Positions 34,406 through 44,458 of a DNA stretch of 64,000 bases are shown in pieces; the first letter of the stretch is position 1, and each line of letters starts with the position of its first letter. The notes under the pieces were generated by a model, which had not been told where the DNA came from, searched no databases, and saw nothing but the letters and a program-made list of their open reading frames with translations. Source of the stretch: Sphingomonas glacialis (GTDB lineage: Bacteria > Pseudomonadota > Alphaproteobacteria > Sphingomonadales > Sphingomonadaceae); NCBI RefSeq assembly GCF_014653575.1, contig NZ_BNAQ01000005.1, positions 124,001 to 188,000 on the forward strand. The letters are read 5' to 3'. The position numbers and the translations under genes were made by a program.

Positions 34406-36820
34406 GTGAGCGTATCCGACCTTCCCGCCCCGATCACCGACTGGTTCGCTGCCAAGGGCTGGGCTCCCCGCGCGCACCAGTTGGCGATGCTCGACGTTGC
34501 GCGGGCGGGGCATCACGGCCTGCTCGTCGCGAGCACTGGTGCTGGCAAGACGCTGGCGGGGTTCCTCCCGACGCTGACCGAACTGATCGAGACCCCGACG
34601 CAAGGCCTTCACACGCTCTACGTTTCGCCGCTCAAGGCGCTCGCAGTCGACGTCCAGCGCAACCTGCTGACCCCGATCGCCGAGATGGGCCTCGACATCC
34701 GCGTCGAGACGCGCACCGGCGACACCCCCTCGGACCGCAAGGCGCGCCAGCGGATCAAGCCGCCGCAGATCCTGCTGACCACGCCCGAATCGCTCAGCCT
34801 GTTGCTCAGTTACCCTGACAGCGGGCTGATCTTCGAGAATCTCAGGACGATCGTCGTCGACGAAGTCCACGCCTTCGCCACCGGCAAGCGCGGCGATCTG
34901 CTGTCGCTGTGCATGGCACGGCTGCAACGCCTCGCCCCCGACCTGCGCCGCGTCGCGCTGTCGGCGACGGTGGCCGACGCCGACGGCTATCGCGCCTGGC
35001 TCGCCCCCGATGGCGATATCGATACGGTCGATCTGGTGCAGGGCGAGCCCGGCGTCCCCGCCAACATCGCGATCCTGCTGCCCGAGGGCCGCGTTCCCTG
35101 GTCGGGCCATTCGGGCCGCTATGCCGCCGAGCAAGTGATGGCCGAGATTGAGACGCACAAGACCTCGATCGTCTTCTGCAACACGCGCAGCTTGGCCGAG
35201 CTGATCTTCCAGGATTTGTGGAAGGTCAACGCAATGAGCTTGCCGATCGGCATCCACCACGGCTCGCTGTCGCTCGAAGCCCGCCGCAAGGTCGAGGGCG
35301 CGATGGCCGACGGCAAATTGCGCGGCCTCGTCGCGACCGCCAGCCTCGACCTGGGGGTCGATTGGGGCGATGTCGATTGTGTCATCCAGATGGGCGCGCC
35401 GAAAGGATCGTCGCGATTGCTGCAGCGGATCGGGCGCAGCAATCACCGTATGGACGAGGCATCGGAGGCGGTGCTCGTCCCCGGCAACCGCTTCGAATAT
35501 CTCGAAGCGCGTGCAGCGCTCGATGCGGTCGATGCGGGCGAGCTCGACCCCGACATCTTCCGGCAAGGCGGGCTCGACGTGCTGGCGCAGCATATCATGG
35601 CCTGCGCTTGCGCCGCGCCGTTCCAGGAAGCCGAGATGCTCGACGAGATCCGCTCGGCCTTGCCCTATTCCGCGCTGACCGATGCGACCTTCAGCCGCGT
35701 GCTCGGCTTCATCCGCGACGGCGGCTATGCGCTCCAGGCCTATGACAAGTTCAAACGGCTGACGCAGGATGCCGATGGCAGCTGGCGCGTCAGCCATCCC
35801 AAATTTGTTGCGCAGCATCGATTGAACGCCGGGATCATCGTCGAGGCCACGATGCTCACCGTCCGCTTCAAGAACGGCCGCTCGCTCGGCAAGGTCGAGG
35901 AGGGGTTTGCCGCGACGCTCAGCCCCGGCGACACCTTCTTCTTTGCGGGCATGAGCCTCGAAGTGATGGGGATGGACACCGAGGACCTGCTCGTCCGCGC
36001 GACCGCACGCCCCGCGCGGATCCCGACCTATGGCGGCGCGCGGATGGCGATGTCGACCAACCTCGCGCAGCGCGTCCGCGGTTTCCTCGCCGATCCGTCC
36101 GAATGGCCGCGCTTTCCCGACGACGTGCGCGAATGGCTCGAAATGCAGCAGCGCCGCTCGACGCTTCCCGCGCCCGGGCAATTGCTCGTCGAGACCTTCC
36201 CGCGCGAGGGACGGCATTACATGGTCGCCTACAGCTTCGAGGGCTGGAACGCGCACCAGTCGCTCGGGATGCTCGTCACGCGCCGGATGGAGACGATGGG
36301 GCTCAAACCGCTCGGCTTCGTCTCGAACGATTATGCGCTCGCCTGTTACGGGCTCGAGCCGATCACCGACCCGCAAGCGCTCTTCTCGCCCGACATTCTC
36401 GAGGACGAGTTCGTCGACTGGGTGCAAAGTTCGGCGCTGCTCAAACGCGCCTTCCGCGAGGTCGCGGTGATCGGTGGCCTCGTCGAGCGCCAGCACCCCG
36501 GCAAGCGCAAGACCGGCAAGCAAGTCACCTTCTCGACCGACCTGATCTACGACGTGCTGCGCAAATACGAGCCCGGCCATTTGCTGCTCGAAGCCGCCTG
36601 GGCCGACGCGCGCGCGCGCATGACCGATGTCGGGCGCTTGGCCGACCTGCTCGATCGCGCGGTCGACACGATGCTCCACGTCGATCTCGACCGCGTGTCG
36701 CCACTCGCGGTGCCCGTGCTCACGCTGATCGGCCGCGAGAAGATCGCCACGGGACTCGCCGACGACGCGCTGCTGATCGAGGCCGAGGCGCTCGCCGAGG
36801 AGGCGATGCGGCTCGACTGA
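34406..36820 (+). CDS. Ligase-associated DNA damage response DEXH-box helicase (Lhr family)
   Basis: 804 residues. Superfamily 2 helicase: Walker A ASTGAGKT, motif Ia VSPLKALAVD, DEVH in VVDEVHAF, motif III SATVAD, motif VI RIGRSNHR, then the winged-helix and Lhr-specific beta-barrel domain. Lhr unwinds 3'-tailed DNA/RNA hybrids. This short form (no C-terminal extension) is the one linked with the cisplatin-response ligase and MBL exonuclease. GTG 34406 is preferred as start; TTG 34376 is possible. The exonuclease lies about 900 bp away on the other strand. Confidence 0.9.
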   Translation: MSVSDLPAPITDWFAAKGWAPRAHQLAMLDVARAGHHGLLVASTGAGKTLAGFLPTLTELIETPTQGLHTLYVSPLKALAVDVQRNLLTPIAEMGLDIRVETRTGDTPSDRKARQRIKPPQILLTTPESLSLLLSYPDSGLIFENLRTIVVDEVHAFATGKRGDLLSLCMARLQRLAPDLRRVALSATVADADGYRAWLAPDGDIDTVDLVQGEPGVPANIAILLPEGRVPWSGHSGRYAAEQVMAEIETHKTSIVFCNTRSLAELIFQDLWKVNAMSLPIGIHHGSLSLEARRKVEGAMADGKLRGLVATASLDLGVDWGDVDCVIQMGAPKGSSRLLQRIGRSNHRMDEASEAVLVPGNRFEYLEARAALDAVDAGELDPDIFRQGGLDVLAQHIMACACAAPFQEAEMLDEIRSALPYSALTDATFSRVLGFIRDGGYALQAYDKFKRLTQDADGSWRVSHPKFVAQHRLNAGIIVEATMLTVRFKNGRSLGKVEEGFAATLSPGDTFFFAGMSLEVMGMDTEDLLVRATARPARIPTYGGARMAMSTNLAQRVRGFLADPSEWPRFPDDVREWLEMQQRRSTLPAPGQLLVETFPREGRHYMVAYSFEGWNAHQSLGMLVTRRMETMGLKPLGFVSNDYALACYGLEPITDPQALFSPDILEDEFVDWVQSSALLKRAFREVAVIGGLVERQHPGKRKTGKQVTFSTDLIYDVLRKYEPGHLLLEAAWADARARMTDVGRLADLLDRAVDTMLHVDLDRVSPLAVPVLTLIGREKIATGLADDALLIEAEALAEEAMRLD

Positions 36821-36860
36821 TCGGCTTGGCGAGCGGCCGAAACGGGCGTAGTTTGTCGCC

Positions 36861-37811
36861 ATGAACCCGGTGCTGCTTGTCGCTGTCCCGATCGCCGCGG
36901 CGCTGGCCCAGCCCCAGCCTGTGCCGACCCCAGCGGCCTCGCCTGTTGCGCAGCATGAGCTGCAGCAAAACCCTGCCGAGCAGCTCGATTTCGTCTCCGA
37001 GGGCCTTCGCATGACCGTGCCGGTGACGATCGGTCCGGCCGGCCCGTATCGCTTCATCGTCGACACCGGCGCCGAGCGGACCGTGATCGCGCGCGAACTC
37101 GCCGCCAAGCTTGGCCTGGTGCCCGGGAAGAGCGTCCATGTCACCGCGATGGCGGGGTCGGCGCAATTCGGCACCGTCGTCATCCCCGATCTGCAGATCG
37201 GATCGCCGGGCGGTGGCGCGCGGCTGTCGACGCGCGGGATCGAGGCGCCCGCGCTCGTTGCGCGCAATCTCGGCGCCGCCGGCCTGGTCGGGATCGACAC
37301 GCTGCAAGGCCATGCCGTGACGATCGACTTCGCCGCGCAGACGATGACCGTCATCCCCTCGACCAAGCGGCTGCGCAAGGAGCGCTTCGGCCCCGACGAT
37401 ATCGTCATCCGCGCGAAGAATCTGCTCGGCCAGCTCGTCGTCACCGATGCGAGCTATCGCGGGCGCACCGTGCGCGTGGTGATCGACACCGGCGCCGATA
37501 CCAGCATGGGCAATCTCGCGCTCCGCCGGCTTGCCGCGCCGTCGAGCAGCGCGGTGACGGCGGTAAGCGTGCTCAGCGTCACCGGCGCCTCGCTCCAGGC
37601 CGAGCAGGCGCTGCTCGACCGCGTGCACTTCGGCGAGATCAGCTTTGCCAATCTGCAGGTGGCGTTCGTCGATGCCGCCCCCTTCGCGCGGCTCGGGCTG
37701 CACGACCGGCCCGCGTTGCTGCTCGGCATGGATGCACTGCGGCTGTTCGGCCGCGTGCGGATCGACTTCGCCAATCGCGAACTGCGCCTCGCGCAGCCAA
37801 AGGCGCCATAA
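36861..37811 (+). CDS. Exported retropepsin-like aspartic protease with duplicated domain
   Basis: 316 residues with an N-terminal signal sequence (1-16, ALAQ). Two retropepsin half-sites are present: YRFIVDTGAERTVI at about 64-77 and VRVVIDTGADTSMG at about 208-221, each with the DTGA catalytic motif, and each followed by GIDTL or GMDALRLFGR strands typical of the family. A tandem copy lets one chain form the pseudo-dimer that retroviral-type proteases need. Substrate unknown; probably periplasmic. Confidence 0.8.
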   Translation: MNPVLLVAVPIAAALAQPQPVPTPAASPVAQHELQQNPAEQLDFVSEGLRMTVPVTIGPAGPYRFIVDTGAERTVIARELAAKLGLVPGKSVHVTAMAGSAQFGTVVIPDLQIGSPGGGARLSTRGIEAPALVARNLGAAGLVGIDTLQGHAVTIDFAAQTMTVIPSTKRLRKERFGPDDIVIRAKNLLGQLVVTDASYRGRTVRVVIDTGADTSMGNLALRRLAAPSSSAVTAVSVLSVTGASLQAEQALLDRVHFGEISFANLQVAFVDAAPFARLGLHDRPALLLGMDALRLFGRVRIDFANRELRLAQPKAP

Positions 37812-37820
37812 CCTTTTTTC

Positions 37821-37847
37821 GCACCTCCCGTTCAGGGGAGGCGCTTT
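37821..37847 (+). terminator. Hairpin terminator after the aspartic protease
   Basis: GCACCTCCC and GGGAGGCGC pair around a short loop, followed by TTTT. This is related in sequence to a single arm of the family-A palindrome. Confidence 0.6.
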
Positions 37848-37910
37848 TGACTCGCGCCGTTGCGTTCCCCCGCCACCACGCTAGCCTCGTGCCAAACACA
37901 GGGGGCCCCA

Positions 37911-39320
37911 ATGTTCGCACGCATCACCAAGATCCTCGCCACCAGTCTGCTCGCTACCACCGCGCTCGCCAGCGCCGCCACCGCGCAGGACCGCCCCGAC
38001 CAGAAGGCCTATCTCGGCCTCTACAGGGAGCTGGTCGAGACCAACACCACGCTGTCCTCGGGAAGCTGCACCACCGCCGCCGCGCAGATCGGCGCGCGAT
38101 TGAAGGCGGCAGGCTTCGCCGATTCCGACTTGACCTATTTCAGCGTCCCCGATCATCCCAAGGAAGGCGGCCTCGTCGCGATCCTCATGGGGAGCGACGC
38201 CAAGGCCAAGCCGATGCTGCTCCTCGCGCATCTCGACGTGGTCGAGGCCAAGCGCGAGGACTGGACGCGCGATCCGTTCAAGCTGATCGAGGAGGACGGC
38301 TATTATTACGCCCGCGGCAGCACCGACGACAAGGCGATGGCGGCGATCTGGGCCGACAGCCTGATCCGCTTCAAGCAGCAGACCTACCGCCCCAAGCGCA
38401 CGATCAAGCTCGCGCTCACCTGCGGCGAGGAGACCACCTTCGCCTTCAACGGCGCGCAGTGGCTCGCCAAGAACAAGCCCGACCTGATCGCCGCCGAATT
38501 CGGCCTCAACGAAGGCGGCGGCGGCCAGATGACCGACGACGGCAAGCGCCTCGCGATGTTCATGCAAGTCGGCGAGAAGGCCTCGCAGAACTTCACGCTC
38601 ACCGCCACCAACCCCGGCGGCCACAGCTCGCAGCCCGTGCCGACCAACGCGATCTACCAGCTCGCCGACGCGATCGAGGCGATTAGGGGCTACGAATTCC
38701 CGATCAAATTCACCGACACGACGCGCGCCTTCTTCAAGGGCGCCGCCTTGGCGCAACCGCCCGAGATGCGCGACGCGATGTTGAAACTCGTCGCCAACCC
38801 AGCCGACACCGCCGCCGACAAGATCGTCAGCACCGACAAGACCTTCCACTCGACACTGCGCACCACCTGCGTCGCGACACTGCTCAGCGCCGGCCACGCC
38901 GAGAACGCGCTCCCGCAGCGCGCCACCGCCAACATCAACTGCCGCATCTTCCCGGGCGAGACCGTCGAGGGGACGCTCGCCAAGCTGCAGGCGCTCGCCG
39001 GCGCCGCGGTGAAGGTCAGCGCCAACGCGCCGATCCGCCCCGTTGCCGTGCCGCCGAGCCTCGACCCCAAGGTGATGGGCCCGGCGCAGGCGGTGGCGGC
39101 CAAGCACTTTCCCGGCATGACGATCCTGCCCTTGATGTCGACCGGCGCGACCGACGGCATCTTCTTCGAGGGGATCGGGATCCCGGTCTACGGCGTGCCC
39201 GGCATCTTCATGACCGGCGACTTCAACCGCGCGCATGGGCTCAACGAGCGGATGAACGTGAAGTCGTTGTATGACGGGCGCGATTATCTGTTTGATTTGG
39301 TCAAGGCCTACGCCGGCTAG
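37911..39320 (+). CDS. Exported M20 family metallopeptidase
   Basis: 469 residues from ATG 37911. Signal peptide 1-25 (ATTALASAATAQ). M20 metal and catalytic residues: LLLAHLDVVEA (His and Asp), GSTDDKAMAA (bridging Asp), GEETT (Glu base and Glu ligand) and the C-terminal His in NRAHGLNER. The interdomain dimerisation region contains ATNPGGHSSQPV. It removes amino acids from peptides or amidated substrates in the periplasm. A 99-bp gap and a hairpin separate it from the aspartic protease. Confidence 0.85.
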   Translation: MFARITKILATSLLATTALASAATAQDRPDQKAYLGLYRELVETNTTLSSGSCTTAAAQIGARLKAAGFADSDLTYFSVPDHPKEGGLVAILMGSDAKAKPMLLLAHLDVVEAKREDWTRDPFKLIEEDGYYYARGSTDDKAMAAIWADSLIRFKQQTYRPKRTIKLALTCGEETTFAFNGAQWLAKNKPDLIAAEFGLNEGGGGQMTDDGKRLAMFMQVGEKASQNFTLTATNPGGHSSQPVPTNAIYQLADAIEAIRGYEFPIKFTDTTRAFFKGAALAQPPEMRDAMLKLVANPADTAADKIVSTDKTFHSTLRTTCVATLLSAGHAENALPQRATANINCRIFPGETVEGTLAKLQALAGAAVKVSANAPIRPVAVPPSLDPKVMGPAQAVAAKHFPGMTILPLMSTGATDGIFFEGIGIPVYGVPGIFMTGDFNRAHGLNERMNVKSLYDGRDYLFDLVKAYAG

Positions 39321-39345
39321 CGCCCGATCCGCAACACCCCCAAAC

Positions 39346-39440
39346 CGTCACCCCGGCCTTGTGCCGGGGCCCACCCGCCGCATGTGCTGCGGCGGCAGGA
39401 CGCGCGTCTCGGTGGGCCCCGGCACAAGGCCGGGGTGACG
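39346..39440. repeat. Palindromic element, family B
   Basis: Left arm CGTCACCCCGGCCTTGTGCC and right arm GGCACAAGGCCGGGGTGACG, exact complements, 95 bp, between the M20 peptidase and the alcohol dehydrogenase gene. Confidence 0.9.
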
Positions 39441-39620
39441 TCGGTGGGTGGGGTCCACGCCTTCCCTGAAGAACGCGAAGGCCGCGCTTTGTCCCCAACC
39501 TGATCCCGATCAGCCCAAAAAACAAAAGCTTACGCCCCCCAATCCGCACCCTGACGCGTTAGGCCGCATGAAAACGCTTCCGCACCCCCGGCGGAAGCAT
39601 CCAGCGACCGGAGAAAAGAA

Positions 39621-40793
39621 ATGCGCGCATTGGTATGGCACGGCAAAGGCGACGTTCGCGTCGACACCGTCAAGGATCCCGAAATCCAGCATCCGCGCGA
39701 TGCGATCATCAAGGTCACCGCCTGCGCGATCTGCGGGTCGGATCTCCATCTGCTCGACGGCTACCAGCCGACGATGCAGGCCGGCGACATCCTCGGCCAC
39801 GAGAACATGGGCGAAGTCGTCGCGCTGGGCTCGGAAGTGACCAACCTCAAGATCGGCGACCGCGTTGTCGTCCCCTTCACGATCAGCTGCGGCGATTGCT
39901 TCTTCTGCCGCAAGGGCCTGTTCTCGGCGTGCGAGCGCACCAACCCCAATGCCGAGCTGGCGATCAAGGCGATGGGCCATTCGCCCGCCGGCCTGTTCGG
40001 CTTCAGCCATATGCTCGGCGGCTATTGCGGCGGCCAGGCGGAATACCTCCGCGTGCCGATGGCCGATATCGGCCCGATCAAGGTGCCCGACAGCGTCACC
40101 GACGAGCAAGCCCTGTTCCTCTCCGACATCTTCCCGACCGGATACATGGCCGCCGAGAATGCGCAGATCGAACCCGGCGACACGGTCGCGATCTGGGGCT
40201 GCGGTCCAGTAGGCCAGTTCGCGATCCGCTCGGCGCTGATGCTGGGTGCGGGCCGCGTCATCGCGATCGACGAAGTGCCCGAGCGGCTGCTGATGGCGCA
40301 AGCCGGCGGCGCCGAGACGATCGATTTCAGCGAGACCGAGAACGTTTATGACGAGCTGCAATTCCGCACCAAGGGCCGCGGCCCCGACAGCTGCATCGAC
40401 GCGGTCGGCGCCGAGGCCTCGGGCCATGGCAGCTTCGATGCGGTGCTCGACAAGACCAAGGCGACGATCGGCCTCGCCACCGATCGCATCCATGTGCTGC
40501 GCGAAGCGATCATGAGCTGCCGGATGGGCGGCACGGTGTCGATCCCCGGCGTCTATGTCGGGATGGGCGACAAGGTCCCGCTCGGCGCGTTGATGAACAA
40601 GGGGCTGACGATCAAGACCGGCCAGACCCACGTCCAGGCCTATACCGCGCCGCTGCTCGCGCGGATCGAGGCGGGCGACATCGACCCGAGCTTCGTCGTG
40701 ACGCACCCGGCGAGCCTCGAGGATGCGCCAGAGATGTACAAGAAGTTCCGCGACAAGGAGGACGGGGTGATCAAGGTGGTGCTGCGGCCGTAA
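39621..40793 (+). CDS. Zinc-dependent alcohol dehydrogenase
   Basis: 390 residues of the MDR/Zn-ADH type. The catalytic zinc site is [10 protein letters not shown] with GHENMGEV, the structural zinc cysteines are in [15 protein letters not shown], and the NAD-binding Rossmann segment is [16 protein letters not shown]. It is similar to S-(hydroxymethyl)glutathione-independent formaldehyde/aldehyde dehydrogenases and threonine-dehydrogenase-like proteins; the substrate is not determined by motif. GAGAAAAGA lies before ATG 39621. A strong terminator follows. Confidence 0.87.
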   Translation: MRALVWHGKGDVRVDTVKDPEIQHPRDAIIKVTACAICGSDLHLLDGYQPTMQAGDILGHENMGEVVALGSEVTNLKIGDRVVVPFTISCGDCFFCRKGLFSACERTNPNAELAIKAMGHSPAGLFGFSHMLGGYCGGQAEYLRVPMADIGPIKVPDSVTDEQALFLSDIFPTGYMAAENAQIEPGDTVAIWGCGPVGQFAIRSALMLGAGRVIAIDEVPERLLMAQAGGAETIDFSETENVYDELQFRTKGRGPDSCIDAVGAEASGHGSFDAVLDKTKATIGLATDRIHVLREAIMSCRMGGTVSIPGVYVGMGDKVPLGALMNKGLTIKTGQTHVQAYTAPLLARIEAGDIDPSFVVTHPASLEDAPEMYKKFRDKEDGVIKVVLRP

Positions 40794-40819
40794 GGCACGC
40801 TGCGACCCCTTGCGCTGCG

Positions 40820-40857
40820 AAACGCCCTCCGTCGGCCATGCCGGTGGGGGGCGTTTT
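40820..40857. terminator. Bidirectional terminator between adh and kup
   Basis: AAACGCCC and GGGCGTTTT frame a longer stem (CCGTCGGC/GCCGGTGG) over a CAT loop. T-runs follow on both strands, which suits the convergent genes on each side. Confidence 0.8.
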
Positions 40858-40904
40858 GTGTCGGCGGATCGCGCTGTGATACCGAGACCAGAGCGCGGCG
40901 TAGT

Positions 40905-42839
40905 CTAGACGGTAACCTGCTCCCCCAACTCGAGCACCTTCCCCGGCGGGATCTTCAGGAAGTCGGTCGGGTCGCTCGCATTCCTTTGCAGGAACATGAA
41001 GATCCGGTCCTGCCACAGCGGCATGCCCTGGTCGGCAGCGGGCTTGATCGTGTTGCGGCCGATGAAATAGCTCGTCTTGGCGGGGTTGAGCGACTTCTTG
41101 TGGCTCACCGCCTCGAGCCCCAGGTCGCGCGGCACGTCGGGCGATTCCATGAAGCCATAGGTCAGCACGATGATCGTGAAATTGGCGTCGACCGGGCGGA
41201 TCTCGGCGCGCTCGTCCTGCTCGACCGAGGGGCGGTCGGCGGTGCGGATGCTGCAGATGAGGTTCTTCTCGTGCAGCACCTTGTTGTGCTTGAGATTGTG
41301 CAGCAACGCGCCGGGGGCGCTGTCGGGGTTGGCGGTGAGGAACACCGCGGTCCCCTCGACGCGCTCGGGCGGGCGCTTGGCGAGCGCGGCGGCGAGGTCG
41401 GCGAGCGGGACGCTCTGGCGCAGCTCGAAGGCGCGCACGATCCCGCGCCCGCGGTTCCAGGTGTAGATGACGAGGCCGATCACCGCGGCGACGACCAACG
41501 GTACCCAGCCACCCTCGATCACGCGCAGGATGTTCGCGCCGAAGAAGATCAAATCGAGCGTCAGGAACGGCAGGATTACCGCGAGCGCGAGCGGGCGCCC
41601 CCAGTTCCAGCGATGCCGCACGACGATATAGGCGAGCAGCGTCGTCACCACCATCGTCCCCGTCACCGCGATGCCATACGCCGCGGCCATCGCCGAGGAG
41701 GTGCGGAACTGGATCACCAGCACCAGCACGCCGACCAGCAGCAGCCAGTTGATCGAGGGGAGGTAGATCTGCCCGGCCTGCGTCGCCGAGGTCTGGCGGA
41801 TGCGCAGCCGCGGGAGGAGCCCGAGCTGGATCGCCTGTTGCGTCAGCGAATAGGCGCCGGTGATCACCGCCTGGCTGGCGATGACGGTGGCCATCATTGC
41901 GAGGCCGATCAGCCACGGACGGAGGCCCTCGGGGGCCATCAGGAAGAACCAGTCCTGGTTGACGAACGGCTTGCCCGCCGCGGCGGCGGCCTCGAGCGCG
42001 CTCAGCGCATAGGCGCCTTGCCCGAGATAGTTGAGGATCAGGCACGGGAAGACGAGCACGAACCAGCCGATGCGGATCGGCAGCACGCCGAAATGGCCCA
42101 TATCGGCGGTCAGCGCCTCGGCACCGGTGACGGTGAGGAACACCGCGCCGAGCACGAAGAGCCCGGTCACGCCGTGCGTCGCGAGGAAGATCGCGCCGTA
42201 ATGCGGCGAGATGACGCGCAGGATCGAGGGCTCGTCGGTGATGTGCCACAGCCCGAGCGCGCCGATCGCGAGGAACCAGACGATGCAGACCGGGCCGAAC
42301 AGCGCCGAGACGCTCGCCGTGCCGCGGCTCTGGATGAAGAAGAGCGCGACGAGGATGACGATCGTCACGCCGAGGATCACCGAGTCGGAGAACACGTCGC
42401 CAAGCCCCGGGATCGTCTTGAGCCCCTCGACCGCCGAGAGCACCGACAGCGCCGGGGTGATGAGCGCATCGCCATAGAAGAGCGACGCACCTGCCGCGCC
42501 CAGCACGAGCGCGATCAGCGAGCGCTTGCCGAGCGCGCGCCGCGCCAGCGCGGTCAGCGCGAGCACGCCGCCCTCGCCCTGATTGTCGGCGCGCATCAGG
42601 AAGATGACGTATTTGACGGTGACGACGAGGATCAACGACCAGATCGCCAGGCTCAGCACGCCGAGGATCTCGCCGGGGTCGAGCCCGTCCTTGGCGGTCA
42701 GGTTGAGCGCCTCGCGAAAGGCGTAGAGCGGGCTGGTGCCGATATCGCCGAACACCACGCCGATCGCGCCGATCGTCAGCGCGACGAGCGCTGGGTGCGG
42801 GGTGGCTTTGGCGACAATGCTGTCAGTGGCAGAGGTCAT
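40905..42839 (-). CDS. kup: KUP family potassium uptake transporter
   Basis: 644 residues, about 12 membrane segments in the N-terminal 450 residues and a hydrophilic C-terminal domain. Family signatures: VVFGDIGTSPLYAFRE at the first segment, ADNQGEGGVLAL, GDALITPALSVLSAVEGL and FGPVCIVWF. It brings K+ in with protons. A KdpE-like regulator exists in the window (55140) but the KdpFABC pump is not here. Divergent from pdeM. Confidence 0.95.
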   Translation of the reverse strand: MTSATDSIVAKATPHPALVALTIGAIGVVFGDIGTSPLYAFREALNLTAKDGLDPGEILGVLSLAIWSLILVVTVKYVIFLMRADNQGEGGVLALTALARRALGKRSLIALVLGAAGASLFYGDALITPALSVLSAVEGLKTIPGLGDVFSDSVILGVTIVILVALFFIQSRGTASVSALFGPVCIVWFLAIGALGLWHITDEPSILRVISPHYGAIFLATHGVTGLFVLGAVFLTVTGAEALTADMGHFGVLPIRIGWFVLVFPCLILNYLGQGAYALSALEAAAAAGKPFVNQDWFFLMAPEGLRPWLIGLAMMATVIASQAVITGAYSLTQQAIQLGLLPRLRIRQTSATQAGQIYLPSINWLLLVGVLVLVIQFRTSSAMAAAYGIAVTGTMVVTTLLAYIVVRHRWNWGRPLALAVILPFLTLDLIFFGANILRVIEGGWVPLVVAAVIGLVIYTWNRGRGIVRAFELRQSVPLADLAAALAKRPPERVEGTAVFLTANPDSAPGALLHNLKHNKVLHEKNLICSIRTADRPSVEQDERAEIRPVDANFTIIVLTYGFMESPDVPRDLGLEAVSHKKSLNPAKTSYFIGRNTIKPAADQGMPLWQDRIFMFLQRNASDPTDFLKIPPGKVLELGEQVTV

Positions 42840-42976
42840 AAGGGGGTAATGGCTCGCCGGAGAGGACGGCGCGCTTTACGCCCGTTACGCCTTTGCGCAA
42901 GCGGTTTAACCGAACGGGACCGTCGCTCGGCCGGACAGCGTTGCATGGTTGCATCGATTGCGACATAGGCGGGGTC

Positions 42977-43666
42977 ATGGTTCCCTTTTCGTTCGCCCCG
43001 CTTGCCTTCGGGGGGCATTCCCTGCTCGCCTTGCGCAACGGTGCGCTGTTCTGGCCGGCGCGCCAGGCGCTGCTGGTGGCCGATCTCCACTTCGAGAAAG
43101 CGAGCTGGTTTGCCAAGCGCGGGCAGATGCTGCCGCCCTACGATTCGCTCGCGACGCTTGCCGATCTCAGCGCGGTCGTCGACGCGCTCAGCCCGCGCGA
43201 GATCTGGTGCCTCGGTGACAGTTTCCACGACCCCAAGGGCTGCGAGCGGTTGCCCGCCGCGGCGCAGGCGACGCTGCGCAGCCTGACCTCGGCGGCGCGC
43301 TGGACGTGGATCACGGGCAATCATGATGCGGGGCACGATGCCGGCTTGGTTGATCGCTGCGGCGGCGTGGTGGTCGACGAGGCGGTGGTCGACGGGCTGG
43401 TGCTCCGCCACGAAGCGAGCGCGCGCGAGACGCGGCCCGAGCTGTCGGGGCATTTCCATCCCAAGCTTCGGTTGCGCGTGCGCGGCCGCAACGTCTCGCG
43501 GATCTGTTTCGTCGCGACGCCGACCAAGCTGATCCTGCCCGCATTCGGCGCGCTGACCGGCGGGCTCGACGTCGATCACCCCGAGATCGTCCGCGCGGTC
43601 GGGCCGGGGGCGGAGGCGCTGATCCCGGTCGAGGATAAGTTGCTGCGCTTCAAGGTCGCGGCGTAG
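42977..43666 (+). CDS. pdeM: Ligase-associated DNA damage response endonuclease PdeM
   Basis: 229 residues of the calcineurin-like phosphoesterase fold: VADLHFEKASWF (DxH), CLGDSFHDPKG (GD), TGNHDAG (GNHD), RHEAS and SGHFHPK (GHxH). PdeM is the fourth protein of the ligase/exonuclease/Lhr damage-response set, with phosphodiesterase activity. Start ATG 42977 is chosen because the fold begins there. It lies about 6 kb from lhr. A single family-A-like hairpin separates it from convergent msrA. Confidence 0.87.
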   Translation: MVPFSFAPLAFGGHSLLALRNGALFWPARQALLVADLHFEKASWFAKRGQMLPPYDSLATLADLSAVVDALSPREIWCLGDSFHDPKGCERLPAAAQATLRSLTSAARWTWITGNHDAGHDAGLVDRCGGVVVDEAVVDGLVLRHEASARETRPELSGHFHPKLRLRVRGRNVSRICFVATPTKLILPAFGALTGGLDVDHPEIVRAVGPGAEALIPVEDKLLRFKVAA

Positions 43667-43675
43667 CGGGACAAG

Positions 43676-43704
43676 AAAAGCCCCTCCCGTAAAGGGGAGG
43701 GGCT
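43676..43704 (-). terminator. Terminator of msrA (family-A-like hairpin)
   Basis: On the minus strand AGCCCCTCCC and GGGAGGGGCT form a 10-bp stem with a CTTTA-like loop followed by TTTTC. It is also identical in style to one arm of a family-A palindrome. Confidence 0.75.
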
Positions 43705-43711
43705 CAGAACA

Positions 43712-44368
43712 TCAGCTCGCCAGCTGCGGGAACCCCGCGCGGAACGCCGCCACCTTCGGCTTGTCGAACGTCACGATATACGGGTGGTTGGGGTTCCGAT
43801 CGAAGAAGTTCTGGTGATACGCCTCCGCCGGGAAGAACGAGCCGTTCTCGATCTTCGTCACGATCGGCTTGCCGAACACATTCGCCTGCCCGAGCTGTGC
43901 GATATACGCCGCAGCAACGCCGCGCTGCGCCGCGCTCTGCGGGAAGATCGCCGAGCGATAGCTATAGCCGCTGTCGGGCGTCTGGCGGTTGAGCTGCGTC
44001 GGATCGTGCGCGACCGAGAAATAGACGCGCAGCAGCGTCGCATAGCTGACCTTGGCGGGATCGTAGACCACGCGGATCGCCTCGGCATGCTGCGTCGTCT
44101 CGGTCGAGACTTGGTCGTAGGTCGCGGTCTCGCGCGTGCCACCGGCATAGCCCGCGGTGACGCTCTTCACGCCCTTCACATGCTCGAACACCGCTTCCAT
44201 GCCCCAGAAGCAGCCGCCTGCGAACACCGCGGTCTGCGGGCCCTTCGCGGTGACGTCGGTCTTGGACGCGGGGATCGGCACCGCGCGCTCGGCTTTCGCC
44301 GTGCCGCCGCCAAGCGCGTAGAGCGCGATTCCGGCAAGGCCGGCAGTGATCAGGACGGGCTTGAACAT
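43712..44368 (-). CDS. msrA: Peptide methionine sulfoxide reductase MsrA, exported
   Basis: 218 residues from ATG 44368 with AGAGGTG upstream. Residues 1-26 form a membrane anchor or signal segment. The MsrA domain starts with AVFAGGCFWGMEAVFEHV, where Cys53 is the nucleophile, then GYAGGTRETATYDQVSTETT and HAEAIRVVYDP. YHQNFFDRNP is the C-terminal motif. It repairs S-epimer methionine sulfoxide, here likely outside the cytoplasm. A second resolving cysteine after the domain is not seen. Confidence 0.93.
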   Translation of the reverse strand: MFKPVLITAGLAGIALYALGGGTAKAERAVPIPASKTDVTAKGPQTAVFAGGCFWGMEAVFEHVKGVKSVTAGYAGGTRETATYDQVSTETTQHAEAIRVVYDPAKVSYATLLRVYFSVAHDPTQLNRQTPDSGYSYRSAIFPQSAAQRGVAAAYIAQLGQANVFGKPIVTKIENGSFFPAEAYHQNFFDRNPNHPYIVTFDKPKVAAFRAGFPQLAS

Positions 44369-44458
44369 CGAAACACCTCTGGGGCCAGGACATAACGCAA
44401 TTCGCGTCATGCACGCGCCAAGTTACGCTTTGGCGGTCGACAAAGATGTCGTGTCGAA

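Noticed and set aside
34373..37444. 1023-codon open frame on the minus strand opposite the Lhr helicase
   Set aside because: It is the GC-rich complement of a strongly conserved helicase gene and its translation is Arg/Gly/Asp-rich without any motif.
40986..42968. 660-codon plus-strand frame opposite kup
   Set aside because: Antisense of a membrane protein gene, hence a run of charged residues (ERD, RAQ); not a plausible protein.
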